A stretch of DNA of 64,000 nucleotides from CAWIOX01 sp963837775 (GCA_963837775.1 CAWIOX010000030.1:310001-374000), one strand, 5' to 3'; numbered from the stretch's first letter, positions 22,953 through 31,993 are shown. Notes: generated by a model not told the origin, from the letters alone. Translations and numbers: made by a program.

Positions 22953-23045
22953 TCGCTTTGGCGCTATTTCACAGACTGTCAATGCGCAGCATATTTGATT
23001 AATCCACAATATATTTCCTTAATTTATTTTCAATAGTAGAACTGA

Positions 23046-24143
23046 GTGAAAATTATCAATCATTTACAAGGTTTGAGCTGCGCACTGCAGTTGGCCAGCA
23101 GCGGGATGTTATCTACAACACCCAACCCCCGCGTCGGCTGCGTCATCGTCAAAGACAATCAGATCATCGGCGAAGGCTTTACCCAGCCGCCCGGCGGCAA
23201 TCATGCCGAAATCGAAGCCTTGAACGATGCCGTGGCCAAAGGGCATGATGTCCGGGGTGCGACCGTCTATGTCACGCTGGAACCGTGCAGCCATTTCGGG
23301 CGCACGCCGCCCTGCTGCGATGCGCTGATACGCGCTGGCGTGGCAAGGGTGGTGGCTGCGGTGCAGGACCCGAATCCGCAAGTTGCCGGGCAGGGCTTGG
23401 CGCGTCTTCAGGCCGCCGGGATAGCGGTCGAGTGCGGCGTGTTGGCCGACGAGGCGCGCGAGATGAATATCGGTTTCTTTTCGCGCATGCAGCGCGGCCG
23501 GCCCTGGGTGCGGATGAAGGTGGCGGCCAGCCTGGATGGCAAGACGGCGCTGCAGAATGGTCAAAGCCAGTGGATTACCTCGCAGCCGGCACGCGATGAC
23601 GGGCATGCGTGGCGCGCGCGCGCCTGTGCGATTCTGACCGGCATCGGCACGGTGAAGGAGGATGATCCGCAATTGAATGTGCGGGCGGTCGAGACCTCGC
23701 GCCAGCCGCAGCGGATTGTGATCGACAGCCATCTGGAGATCCGGCCGGAGGCGCGGGTGCTGGCCGGTGGCGGTACCTGGGTCGTCGCGGCGCATGGCAA
23801 TCCGGAAAAGGAAGCGCGTTTGCGCGCAGTCGGGGCCGAGGTCATCCTGCTGCCGAATGCCGCGGGCAAGGTGGATCTGGCGGCATTGATGCTGGAGCTG
23901 GGCCGGCGCCAGATCAATGAGCTGCACGTCGAGGCGGGATTCAAGCTGAACGGTTCGCTGATTCGCGAAGGCTGCGTCGATGAATTGCTGGTGTATATCG
24001 CGCCGACCCTGCTGGGTGCCGGCATGGACATGTTTGCGCTGGGGCCGTTTGCGCGTCTGGACGACAAGTTCAATCTGCGCTTTCACGAGGTCAGGCAGAT
24101 CGGCGAGGATGTGCGCATTCTGGCGCGCTTCAATTGCCATTAA
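23046..24143 (+). CDS. ribD: Bifunctional riboflavin biosynthesis deaminase/reductase
   Basis: Performs the second and third steps of riboflavin synthesis: deamination of the GTP-derived pyrimidine and reduction of its ribose side chain. The 365-residue protein has an N-terminal CMP/dCMP-deaminase domain with zinc ligands in HAEIEAL and PCSHFGRTPPC, and a C-terminal RibD reductase domain from about residue 145 (WVRMKVAASLDGKTAL, ILTGIGTVKEDDPQLNVR, ELHVEAGFKLNGSLI). The start is a GTG at 23046. It lies directly upstream of ribE. A copy of the dispersed repeat begins at its stop codon. Confidence 0.97.
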   Translation: MKIINHLQGLSCALQLASSGMLSTTPNPRVGCVIVKDNQIIGEGFTQPPGGNHAEIEALNDAVAKGHDVRGATVYVTLEPCSHFGRTPPCCDALIRAGVARVVAAVQDPNPQVAGQGLARLQAAGIAVECGVLADEAREMNIGFFSRMQRGRPWVRMKVAASLDGKTALQNGQSQWITSQPARDDGHAWRARACAILTGIGTVKEDDPQLNVRAVETSRQPQRIVIDSHLEIRPEARVLAGGGTWVVAAHGNPEKEARLRAVGAEVILLPNAAGKVDLAALMLELGRRQINELHVEAGFKLNGSLIREGCVDELLVYIAPTLLGAGMDMFALGPFARLDDKFNLRFHEVRQIGEDVRILARFNCH

Positions 24144-24230
24144 AATATACTGCACTATGTATTTTTATTGGCCCAATAGAATCGTGCGGGAACACACCAT
24201 TTTTTAAAGATACTCCCCATTAAATTGAAT
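24141..24230 (+). repeat. Dispersed intergenic repeat, copy C
   Basis: Left arm with CTATGTATTT at 24155-24164, core GTGCGGGAACAC near 24184-24195, right arm GATACTCCCC at 24209-24218. It starts at the ribD stop codon and sits between ribD and ribE, so it is probably transcribed within that operon. Confidence 0.72.
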
Positions 24231-24318
24231 ATTTGAGAGCGCGCAGCGGCCTTCGAGCAAAGGGTAAAAACCCGCTCCAGCCATATATGCGTCGCTCCTG
24301 AGAATGATTGGTACAGAC

Positions 24319-24942
24319 ATGTTTACAGGAATAGTTGCTGCAATTGGAAAAATTACCTCGGTGCAGGCGCAGGGTGCCGGGGCGGATGCCGGTGTGCGCC
24401 TGGCAGTCGATGCGGGTGGCTTGCCGATGCAGGATGTCGCCCTGGGCGATTCGATTGCGATCAACGGTGCATGCATGACGGTGGTGGAAAAGTCAGCGCA
24501 AGGCTTCACTGTCGATGTCTCGCGCGAGAGCTTGAATCACACCGTCGGCCTGGATGCAGCCGGTGAAGTCAATCTGGAGAAGGCGCTGACCCTGGCAGAC
24601 CGCCTGGGCGGCCATCTGGTCAGCGGCCATGTCGATGGGCTGGGCGTGGTGCGCAAGTTCGAGCCGGTCGGCGAGTCGTGGGAACTGGTGGTGGAGTGTC
24701 CCCGCGACTTGGCGAAGTATCTTGCTTACAAGGGCTCGATCGTGGTCAACGGCGTGTCGTTGACGGTGAACCGGGTCGACGATGTCGAAGCAGGCTGCCA
24801 GTTTTCGATCAATCTGATTCCGCATACGCTCGAAGTCACGGTTCTCAAGCATCTGAAGGCAGGCGCCAAGGTCAACCTTGAGATTGACCTGATTGCGCGC
24901 TACGTCGAGCGGATGCTGTCCTTGTCCACTACCGCGAAGTAA
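24319..24942 (+). CDS. ribE: Riboflavin synthase, alpha chain
   Basis: Dismutates two molecules of 6,7-dimethyl-8-ribityllumazine to riboflavin, the final step. The start at 24319 (MFTGIVAAIGKITSV) is the invariant family N-terminus, preferred over the in-frame Met at 24304. The 207-residue protein contains two tandem lumazine-binding folds: the first with SIAINGACMTVVEKS and FTVDVSRESLNHT, the second with GHLVSGHVDG, GSIVVNGVSLTVNRV and FSINLIPHTLEVT. It follows ribD by about 175 bp, with one dispersed repeat in the gap. It is convergent with the minus-strand acetate island. Confidence 0.97.
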   Translation: MFTGIVAAIGKITSVQAQGAGADAGVRLAVDAGGLPMQDVALGDSIAINGACMTVVEKSAQGFTVDVSRESLNHTVGLDAAGEVNLEKALTLADRLGGHLVSGHVDGLGVVRKFEPVGESWELVVECPRDLAKYLAYKGSIVVNGVSLTVNRVDDVEAGCQFSINLIPHTLEVTVLKHLKAGAKVNLEIDLIARYVERMLSLSTTAK

Positions 24943-24979
24943 TCAAAATTGATTCGCAGACGCCGCTGCCAAGCACAAA

Positions 24980-26092
24980 TTATCTGCTGCCCGGATAGTC
25001 CAGCGCCAGACGGTTTTGCAGTGATTTAGCCTGCAGCAGCGCGTCGAGCAATGCGTGCCGATCGGCTTTGTCCAGCTGATTCGGGTCTATGTGGTTATGC
25101 ATGGCCGTGCCGCTGACGTAGCTGCGCTGCTGATGTTTCAGGCGCAGCATCTGGACGAAATAAAACGCGTTGATCCATCCTTCCACATCGTCCGGATGCA
25201 GCCGGTGTGATGCTGCGGCCAGCCTGAAGCGGTCGGCGGTGTTGCTGGCATGGATGCCGCAGGCCAGTCCATAGATGCGTGCCGCGTCGACAAACAGTGT
25301 TGCGACGTTGACCTTGAGGTCGATGGTGCCGGCATAATCGCCATTTTTTTCGACCACAAACCGGTGCAGCAGGCCCAGCGGCACTTTACGGCGTTGCGCA
25401 TTGGCCGCCATCTGGAACAGGAAGCGGCTGTTGGTCGAGGCTTCCACCGCCAGCCTGTCGGTCAGTTCGCCGGCCAGTTCCATGGCCCCATGCAGCGGCC
25501 GGAAATCGAAGAAGATGCTGGCATTGAGCAGTGCTTGCGGATCGCCTTCCAGCACCCAGTTCGAGAATTTTTCCTGCCATTCATGCAGGCTCAGGCACCA
25601 CTGCGGATTGCTCGCCATGATCTGGCCCGTGCACAAGGGAAAACCGCAGGCATCGAGCGCTTCATTGATGCGGCGTGCCAGTGGCAGCAAGCTGTCGCGC
25701 ATGGCAGCCGCCGGACCGTCGCCGGTGAAGATGATGCCATTGTCCTGATCGCTCGACAGGGTCTGTTCCTGGCGGCCTTCGCTGCCCAGGGAAATCCAGC
25801 ACCAGCGCAGCGCGCCCAGCGGCGTGTCGGCACAGCTGAGTTCGATCACCCGTTTGGTCAATGCGTCGTTGAGCGTGGAAATAAGCCGGGTCATCGGCTC
25901 AGCCGCCACTGCCTGTTCGACCACGCGATGCACCAGCGCCTGAATCGCACCCGTTGCCTGCAACAGGCCGGCTTGATCGCTTGCTGTCGCGATGGCGTGG
26001 TGGGTGTTTTTCAACTCCTGTATCAAGACCTGACCCGCACTGGTCTGCGGGTCAAAAATGGGGTCATGACGCGGCATTAATAATCGATCCAT
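24980..26092 (-). CDS. DUF294 nucleotidyltransferase-like protein
   Basis: A 370-residue predicted soluble nucleotidyltransferase. The N-terminal half holds the DUF294 polymerase-beta-like motif: GSEGRQEQTLSSDQDNG, with Gly-Ser and the paired Asp (about residues 103-117). The C-terminal half is the DUF294_C helical domain (FFDFRPLHGAMELAGEL, RYSFLFQMAAN-like, GLLHRFVVEKNGDYAGTIDL). Many homologues carry N-terminal cyclic-nucleotide and CBS domains; this one lacks them and starts almost directly with the helical linker. The substrate is unknown. It is the last gene of a minus-strand set with the pseudokinase-exonuclease, receiver and symporter-kinase genes, which suggests a role in acetate-related signalling. 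The family call is strong; the function is not known. Confidence 0.85.
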   Translation of the reverse strand: MDRLLMPRHDPIFDPQTSAGQVLIQELKNTHHAIATASDQAGLLQATGAIQALVHRVVEQAVAAEPMTRLISTLNDALTKRVIELSCADTPLGALRWCWISLGSEGRQEQTLSSDQDNGIIFTGDGPAAAMRDSLLPLARRINEALDACGFPLCTGQIMASNPQWCLSLHEWQEKFSNWVLEGDPQALLNASIFFDFRPLHGAMELAGELTDRLAVEASTNSRFLFQMAANAQRRKVPLGLLHRFVVEKNGDYAGTIDLKVNVATLFVDAARIYGLACGIHASNTADRFRLAAASHRLHPDDVEGWINAFYFVQMLRLKHQQRSYVSGTAMHNHIDPNQLDKADRHALLDALLQAKSLQNRLALDYPGSR

Positions 26093-26128
26093 GAGACGGT
26101 GATTCCTTCATTTATAGGCCAACACGCG

Positions 26129-28288
26129 CTAGTAACGGATACGTGCATACGGCGTTTGCTGCTCGGCTTCGCGCGCATCCTTCAGGGTCAGGATGCCTTT
26201 TTCAGCCAGCAAGGGGATCATCTTGAGGAACACTTCAGCGGTGACGATGGCGTCGCCCAGTGCGGTATGGCGGCCGACGATGTCGACCCCCAGGCGCGTG
26301 GCGATGGCTTCCAGCGAATGCTGTTCCTGATGGGGATGGATGACCTGCGACAGCAACAGGGTGTCGAGTACCGGCTGGGTGAAACGGATGCCGGTTTGGT
26401 CTTCTTTCATCTGCAGGAAGCGCATGTCGAACGCGGCATTATGCGCGACCAGTACCGTGTCCTCGGCGAAGCGGTGGAATTGCGGCAGGATTGTGTCGAT
26501 GCCGGGCTGGCCGTGCAGCATCGCGTCATTGATGCCGTGGATGGCGATCGATTCGGCACTGAGCTTGCGGCCGGGTTGCACCAGTTGATCAAAGCTTTCC
26601 TGCGCCAGCAGGCGGCCGTTGACGATGCGCAGCGCACCGATCGAGATGATCTCGTCGCCGGCGGCAGGCTGCAGTCCGGTGGTTTCGGTGTCGAACACCG
26701 TATAGCTGAGGCGGGCCAGAAGACCCTGGTCCAGGGCGGCAGTTTGCCCCGTTTGGTGGAACAGGTCAAAATCGTAAAATTCCGGGCGGCCAGCTTGCTT
26801 CAGCCGGATATCGAGTGCCGCCTGAGGTTCCGCAATCGGCAACATCAATCGGTAACACGATGTGCGTTGTGCCGGGTTGAACAGGTAGACCGATTCGCCA
26901 TCCAGCCCGGCAATGACCGCACTTAATGTCAGTAATTGCTTAGAGGCAGTCAGTGGCAGTGCGGTGTTCTCCCACGCATGCAGCGTTTCCAGCGCCAGCG
27001 GGGTACCGCTCCAGCTCAGATCCAGATGTGCCAGACGCTCGGCTCTTTGCAAGCTGAAATGCAGTTTATGCACATTCAATTCGCTGCTGATGCACTGCAC
27101 CAGATAGGCCAGCGACTGGGTCAGCGCATAGCTGTCCAGCTTCAGCCATAGTGTCGTATCAATCGCATCCGGAGTGTCAATGGTGTCGATATGCAGGGAG
27201 GGCGTCTCGATGCGCCGCTTCAGCAGTGCGATCAGGTCGGCGCCGCGCATTTCTTCCAGTTGCCAACGCTTTCCTGAATGATCGGTTTGTCCATGTTCAG
27301 CGCGGTCAAGCTGTTGCGATAGCCGTTGCAGTTCATCATTGATGATGGCGGTGAACTGATCCCGTTTCGCATTATTCATATCCGGGAATTGCCATATGGT
27401 CTCGACCGCAGCACGGATGTTGGCCAGTGCGGCACGTGTGTCCTGTGTCAGCAATTGCAGCAAGGCATCACGGCGGCTGTCGGTTTCCACGTTGCGGGTA
27501 ATGTCCTCCAGCGTCAGCACGAAACCGTTCAGCGCAGCGGCGCTGTCGAGAACGGGCGCCATGTGGGCGCGCACTATCTGGCCGTTGGCCAGCGTTGTGA
27601 CAAAGTCCGAAACAGGTCGCGTCAACTGCCCGTCTGTCTGCTGTTGCTGGTGCTGTATCTGTTCCAGCGCATGCACGATCAGGCCGCGCTCGATGACACC
27701 GAAGACGGAGCGGCCCAAGCCGATATTCGTGCTCGCCGCTTCCTGCGTCGTTTCCAGTAGCTGTGTGGCGCGCGTGTTGTAGAGCAGGATGCGGCCCTCC
27801 AGGTTGCAGACCAGTACGCTTTGCGCCAAGTCCGACATCAGCGCCGCAAGCCGGTTTTTTTCCTCCGCCAGCGCCCGATTTGCATGGTCGATTCTGGCCT
27901 GTACGTCATCCTGCAACGCCTGATGGCTGGCGGCAAGGGTGTTGAATTTGTCGCTCAGTGCGCGTATTTCAGTCGCGCCTTGCGGCAGTGCGCGGTGCGC
28001 TGGGTTGGCTGTCAGCATCGCAACATCTTCGGTCAGTTTCACGAGAGGCACGAGGTAATGCTGGTACAACTTATGCAGGCCGATACCCAATGCCAGCAAT
28101 ATCAGCATTGCCAGTAATGCCAGGGGGGGCGTGCGCTGTGCCAGCAATTCATTCAACAAATCGCGCTGTTGCGAGGAGAGATCGGCTGAGAAGATGAAAA
28201 ACAGACAGCCGATGACGAGCAGTAAGAACCCAAACAGCAATGCCAGCGTCAAGCCAAAACGAAGCCTTGAACGTAGCCCTGACATCAT
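26129..28288 (-). CDS. Membrane PAS/HAMP pseudo-histidine-kinase fused to a DnaQ-like 3'-5' exonuclease
   Basis: A 719-residue fusion. Two membrane helices (about residues 9-32 and 54-72) precede a HAMP-like linker, a PAS-like segment (LAQSVLVCNLEGRILLYNTR, about 150-170) and a region aligned with histidine-kinase dimerisation and ATPase domains. The phosphoacceptor region reads LLTQDTRAALANIRAA, where an active kinase would have SHELRTPLTSIRA, and I find no clear N, G1 or G2 boxes, so it is probably a dead kinase. The C-terminal 190 residues form a DEDDh exonuclease: VFDTETTGLQPAAGDEI (ExoI), LVAHNAAFDMRFLQ (ExoII) and GRHTALGDAIVTAEVF (ExoIII). The start overlaps the receiver gene by 4 bp, and DUF294 follows after about 35 bp. 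The cluster suggests coupling to acetate sensing; the nucleic-acid target is unknown. Confidence 0.88.
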   Translation of the reverse strand: MMSGLRSRLRFGLTLALLFGFLLLVIGCLFFIFSADLSSQQRDLLNELLAQRTPPLALLAMLILLALGIGLHKLYQHYLVPLVKLTEDVAMLTANPAHRALPQGATEIRALSDKFNTLAASHQALQDDVQARIDHANRALAEEKNRLAALMSDLAQSVLVCNLEGRILLYNTRATQLLETTQEAASTNIGLGRSVFGVIERGLIVHALEQIQHQQQQTDGQLTRPVSDFVTTLANGQIVRAHMAPVLDSAAALNGFVLTLEDITRNVETDSRRDALLQLLTQDTRAALANIRAAVETIWQFPDMNNAKRDQFTAIINDELQRLSQQLDRAEHGQTDHSGKRWQLEEMRGADLIALLKRRIETPSLHIDTIDTPDAIDTTLWLKLDSYALTQSLAYLVQCISSELNVHKLHFSLQRAERLAHLDLSWSGTPLALETLHAWENTALPLTASKQLLTLSAVIAGLDGESVYLFNPAQRTSCYRLMLPIAEPQAALDIRLKQAGRPEFYDFDLFHQTGQTAALDQGLLARLSYTVFDTETTGLQPAAGDEIISIGALRIVNGRLLAQESFDQLVQPGRKLSAESIAIHGINDAMLHGQPGIDTILPQFHRFAEDTVLVAHNAAFDMRFLQMKEDQTGIRFTQPVLDTLLLSQVIHPHQEQHSLEAIATRLGVDIVGRHTALGDAIVTAEVFLKMIPLLAEKGILTLKDAREAEQQTPYARIRY

Positions 28289-28659
28289 GCGCGGTCCGAC
28301 AGCAAGCGCTGCACCTGTGCAATCAGGTCCTTGGTGGAGAATGGCTTGGTGATATAGGCATCGGCGCCCAGTGTCAGCCCCTTGCTGACCTCAATTTCAC
28401 GTCCCTTGGCCGACAGCATGACGACTTTAACCCGGTTCCAGAGACTGTTTTCCCGGATTTTCTGGCATACCTCGAAGCCATTGCGCAATGGCAGCATGAC
28501 GTCCAGCAGCACGAGGTCGGGCTGGAACGACGCCATTTGCGCCAAGGCTTCTTCGCCGTCACGTGCAATGGCGACTTCGTAGCCACTTTGCTGCATCAGA
28601 AATTCCAGCGAAATGACGATGTTCGGTTCATCGTCGACGATCAGGATTTTTTGAGTCAT
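28285..28659 (-). CDS. Single-domain response regulator (CheY-like receiver)
   Basis: A 124-residue receiver with no output domain. Acidic pair in LIVDDEPN, phosphoacceptor Asp in PDLVLLDVMLPLRNGFE (about residue 53), conserved Ser in VVMLSAKG and Lys in ADAYITKPFSTKDLI. The start overlaps the stop of the symporter-kinase gene, and the stop overlaps the start of the exonuclease fusion, so all three are translationally coupled. The natural phosphodonor is the adjacent kinase. Related acetate systems (CrbS/CrbR) have a regulator with a DNA-binding domain, so the absence of one here implies either a protein target or an additional regulator elsewhere. Confidence 0.93.
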   Translation of the reverse strand: MTQKILIVDDEPNIVISLEFLMQQSGYEVAIARDGEEALAQMASFQPDLVLLDVMLPLRNGFEVCQKIRENSLWNRVKVVMLSAKGREIEVSKGLTLGADAYITKPFSTKDLIAQVQRLLSDRA

Positions 28660-31394
28660 ATCTTGTTCTCAGTAGCCTTGGGCAGCGGTAGCGTGAACGT
28701 AAACGATGCGCCTGCACCGGCTAAATTCTCCACCGATAGTGTACCGCCGAAATGCGTGATGATTTCACGGCTGATGGGCAGTCCGAGTCCGGTTCCTTGC
28801 GGCTTGCCGGTCAGCGTGTCGCCACCCTGGCGGAATTTGTCGAAAATGAGTTCCCGGTCCTGCGCACGCACGCCGGGGCCATTGTCGCTGACGGTCACTA
28901 GCAAGCGATCGGACTGAATAAGCAGACTGACGCGGATGATGCCATGCGCCTGGTCGCAGAATTTGGCGGCGTTCGATAGCAGATTGAGCATGACCTGCAT
29001 CAGGCGGTCGTAATCGGCCATCACGGGCGGCACTTGCGCCGGTAAATCCTGCTTGAGTTCGATGCCCTTGTCCTGAAGGTGCTGACTGATCGCGCTGATG
29101 GAATCCGCGATCACCAGTTTCAGGTCGAGCGCTTGCGCCTGCCATTCGGCAGCGCCGGATTCGATCTTGGCAAGATCCAGTACATCGTTGATCAGCCGCG
29201 TCAGGCGCTCGCTTTCCTTGATGATGATGGCGAGATATTCGCTGCGTTTGGCGCTTGCCAGATCGGGATTGTCGCGCAGTATTTCCGAGAATGCGCGGAT
29301 CGAGGTCAGCGGCGTGCGCAGTTCGTGGGTGACGGTCGAGATGAAGCCGTCTTTCAGGTGATCAAGCTCGGTCAGGCGCAGATTGGCGGTCTTGAGTTCG
29401 GCCGTCGCCTGTTCCAGTTCACGCGACTTCTGTTCAAGCTGGCGACTGTAGGCGAGCACTTGCGATGTTTCATCCAGGATCGCCATCACTTCATCCAGCC
29501 CCAGCGGTTCTTCATCCACCACCGAGGCAATCAATGAATGCGCGGAAGCCGCACCGATCGTGCCGGCCAGCTGGATTTCGGCAAAGTGGATCAGCTCGGC
29601 GTCGGCCATCACGAGATTTTCCGGGCCGCGCCGCCTGAGGTACTGCGCCTGCAGTTCATTGGCCCGTGCCGCGCCGAGGAAGCGCCGCAGCAATTCGAAT
29701 AACGCGTCAACGCTTGCGCTGCCGCGCCAGAGCCGCGTTCCCGGGGCATTGGGTGTGCGCGCATCGACAAACAGGATCGCCTGGGCTTTTTCCACGCCGT
29801 CTTGGCTGGCGCTGAGTGACAGCCCGACATAGGCGCCGACATTTGCCAGCAAGCTCCAGAATAGCGCGTGGGAAACCTGATCCAGTCCCTCCAGGCCGAA
29901 AAGCTGGCGCGGTCTGAGCCATGCAATGCCGAACGGGCCATCTGCAAGAAAACTCGCCGGCAGCCAGCCCGACTGCGCGAATGATGGCAGCAGCAAGGTG
30001 TAGAGCCAGAGCAGGAAACCGGCGCTCAAGCCGCTCAGTGCACCTAGCCGCGTGCCATTTTTCCAGTAGATGCCGCCCAACACGGCCGGCGCAAACTGCG
30101 CTACGGCGGCAAATGAAATCAGGCCGATGGATACCAGTGCATAGGCCTCGCCAGCCAGGCGGTAATAGGCATAGCCCAGCATCATCAGCAGGATGATCGT
30201 GCCGCGCCGGATATTGAGCAGCAGTCTGCTCAAATCGCTGTAATGCTGCAGCTGGGACGGGGCAAAACGCAGCAGCAGCGGCATCACCAGATCGTTGCAG
30301 ACCATCGTGCTGAGTGCGATGGTTTCAACGATGATCATGCCGGTTGCCGCCGATAGTCCGCCGATGAATACCAGCAGGGTCAGACCTTGCTGCTGTTGCA
30401 GCATCGGTAGCGTCAGCACGAACATGTCCGCATCAATCGATCCATCGGGAAAATGCATGATGCCGGCAAACGCAATCGGCAACACAAAGATATTGATGAT
30501 CAGCAAGTACAGCGGGAACAGCCAGATGGCTCTGTCCAGGTGATTTTCATCGACGTTCTCGATCACGGCGATCTGGAATTGGCGTGGCAGAAAAAGCATC
30601 GACAGCATGGATAACAGGATCAATGAAGCCCAGCTGCCGAAATTGGCGCCGGAGCCAGCATTCAAAGTCAATAATTTTTGCAATGCCGGAATTAACTGCG
30701 CTTGCCGGAACAGATCGCCGAAACCGTCGTAGATGCCAAATGTGACGAATAAGCCTACCGCCAGAAATGCCACCAGTTTCACGATCGATTCAAACGCGAT
30801 TGCAGCAACCATGCCTTCATGACGCTCGGATGCGTCGAGATGGCGGGTGCCGAACAGGATCGTAAAAGCCGCCAGCAGCAGTGCGATATACAGGGTCGTA
30901 TCCAGCCATACAGGGCCGGCCTCGACACGCCGGGTCATGATCGCCGGGTAGTGCAGAAGAACGGCAAAGCTGGCTGAAACGGCTTTCAGCTGCAGCGCGA
31001 TGTAGGGCACGATGCCGACCACGGCGATGACGCTGACCAGACCTCCCAGCAGCGCACTCTTGCCGTAGCGTGACGCGACAAAATCCGCGATCGAGGTGAT
31101 GCGATTGGCTTTGCTGATGCGGATGATCTTGCGCAGTACCGTCCACCACAGCGCCGCCATCAGCGTGGGGCCAAGGTAAATCGGCAGGAATCCGATGCCG
31201 CTTGCGGCGGCACGGCCGACGCTGCCGTAGAAGGTCCACGAGGTTGCATACACCGCCAGCGACATCGCATAAATTGTCGGGCTGTTGATGATGCTGGCGC
31301 CGGCATCGGCGCGCCTGTCGCCATAGTAGGCGATCGCAAACAAGATGCCCAGATAGGCGAAAGACGCTAGTCCGATAACCCACGCTTGCAGCAT
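28656..31394 (-). CDS. Sensor histidine kinase with N-terminal sodium:solute symporter domain (CrbS/CbrA-like)
   Basis: A 912-residue protein. The N-terminal half is a sodium:solute-symporter fold with about 13 membrane helices (AYYGDRRADAGASIINSPT, GIGFLPIYLGPTLMAALWW, SAATGMIIVETIALSTM). A linker follows (DEVMAILDETSQVLAYS and a coiled coil), then a full kinase core: H-box VTHELRTPLTSIRAFSEIL (His about 688), N-box LLSNAAKFC, G1 VSDNGPGV, F-box FDKFRQG and G2 GTGLGLPISREII. This is the architecture of CbrA and CrbS, which sense or transport nutrients; CrbS controls acs in Vibrio and Pseudomonas. Position beside actP supports acetate as the signal. It is followed by a receiver with 4-bp overlap. 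Confidence 0.93.
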   Translation of the reverse strand: MLQAWVIGLASFAYLGILFAIAYYGDRRADAGASIINSPTIYAMSLAVYATSWTFYGSVGRAAASGIGFLPIYLGPTLMAALWWTVLRKIIRISKANRITSIADFVASRYGKSALLGGLVSVIAVVGIVPYIALQLKAVSASFAVLLHYPAIMTRRVEAGPVWLDTTLYIALLLAAFTILFGTRHLDASERHEGMVAAIAFESIVKLVAFLAVGLFVTFGIYDGFGDLFRQAQLIPALQKLLTLNAGSGANFGSWASLILLSMLSMLFLPRQFQIAVIENVDENHLDRAIWLFPLYLLIINIFVLPIAFAGIMHFPDGSIDADMFVLTLPMLQQQQGLTLLVFIGGLSAATGMIIVETIALSTMVCNDLVMPLLLRFAPSQLQHYSDLSRLLLNIRRGTIILLMMLGYAYYRLAGEAYALVSIGLISFAAVAQFAPAVLGGIYWKNGTRLGALSGLSAGFLLWLYTLLLPSFAQSGWLPASFLADGPFGIAWLRPRQLFGLEGLDQVSHALFWSLLANVGAYVGLSLSASQDGVEKAQAILFVDARTPNAPGTRLWRGSASVDALFELLRRFLGAARANELQAQYLRRRGPENLVMADAELIHFAEIQLAGTIGAASAHSLIASVVDEEPLGLDEVMAILDETSQVLAYSRQLEQKSRELEQATAELKTANLRLTELDHLKDGFISTVTHELRTPLTSIRAFSEILRDNPDLASAKRSEYLAIIIKESERLTRLINDVLDLAKIESGAAEWQAQALDLKLVIADSISAISQHLQDKGIELKQDLPAQVPPVMADYDRLMQVMLNLLSNAAKFCDQAHGIIRVSLLIQSDRLLVTVSDNGPGVRAQDRELIFDKFRQGGDTLTGKPQGTGLGLPISREIITHFGGTLSVENLAGAGASFTFTLPLPKATENKI

Positions 31395-31395
31395 G

Positions 31396-31644
31396 TCAGT
31401 CCTTCAATACCGGCGTGGATCCATCTGTAGCAAGCTTTTTTTTATTCAAGATGCTTTTTTCGGCAATGAATACCAGCAGGCAGATGAAAACCATCCACAC
31501 AACAAACAGGTAAGCGTATAAGCGGGGGATGCCAAACCAGGTGCCGGCGCTATTGAACAGGCTGAGCAAGGGGTAATTAAATGCCAGCCAACCTAATATG
31601 AACAGGGCTATCAGGCGTTGTCCGATCAGAGTGCGATGCAACAT
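31396..31644 (-). CDS. Small two-helix membrane protein upstream of the symporter-kinase
   Basis: An 82-residue protein with two hydrophobic helices (LIALFILGWLAFNYPLLSLF and LYAYLFVVWMVFICLLVFIA) and a basic C-terminal tail. The Met at 31644 is preferred over the longer frame because a good ribosome site (AAGGACCTCC) precedes it. The stop is 1 bp from the start of the symporter-kinase gene. Small hydrophobic proteins often accompany sodium:solute symporters (DUF485, DUF4212, DUF3311 classes), and the phrase FGIPRLYAYLFVVW is compatible with that group. It may be an accessory subunit of the sensor's transporter half. I do not recognise it more precisely. Confidence 0.75.
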   Translation of the reverse strand: MLHRTLIGQRLIALFILGWLAFNYPLLSLFNSAGTWFGIPRLYAYLFVVWMVFICLLVFIAEKSILNKKKLATDGSTPVLKD

Positions 31645-31742
31645 TGGAGGTCCTTTCCGGCTGCACTTCGTAGGTACTAGTAGTTTGCACAGATAACAAT
31701 CACGAAAGGCATGAAGCGCCTTCGCAGCGCCCACAATATTCG

Positions 31743-31822
31743 TAAAAATAGGGAGTATATGGATTTTAATGGCATTAGCCGCATATATTTGTTGGGCTTT
31801 AAAATATACCCCATCCTGTATT
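31743..31822 (-). repeat. Dispersed intergenic repeat, copy E
   Basis: On the minus strand: left arm GGGGTATATTTTAA, core GCGGCTAATGCC, right arm ATATACTCCC, all well conserved. It lies upstream of the sensor operon, between its first gene and the actP terminator, in a gap of about 350 bp that shows no other feature. Confidence 0.8.
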
Positions 31823-31993
31823 CGACGAGCATCCAACGTCCGTTTCTGCGCATGCAACTGCTCCGGCGCTACTCACTAGCCTGTTTTTTTATGCCTTTCG
31901 CAGAGCGCGACTGCCTCAGCTATGGCGATGCTTATCATCAGTAACAATACTGCATCACAGGCAGCAATACCGTCAAACTTGTGATTCAACATT

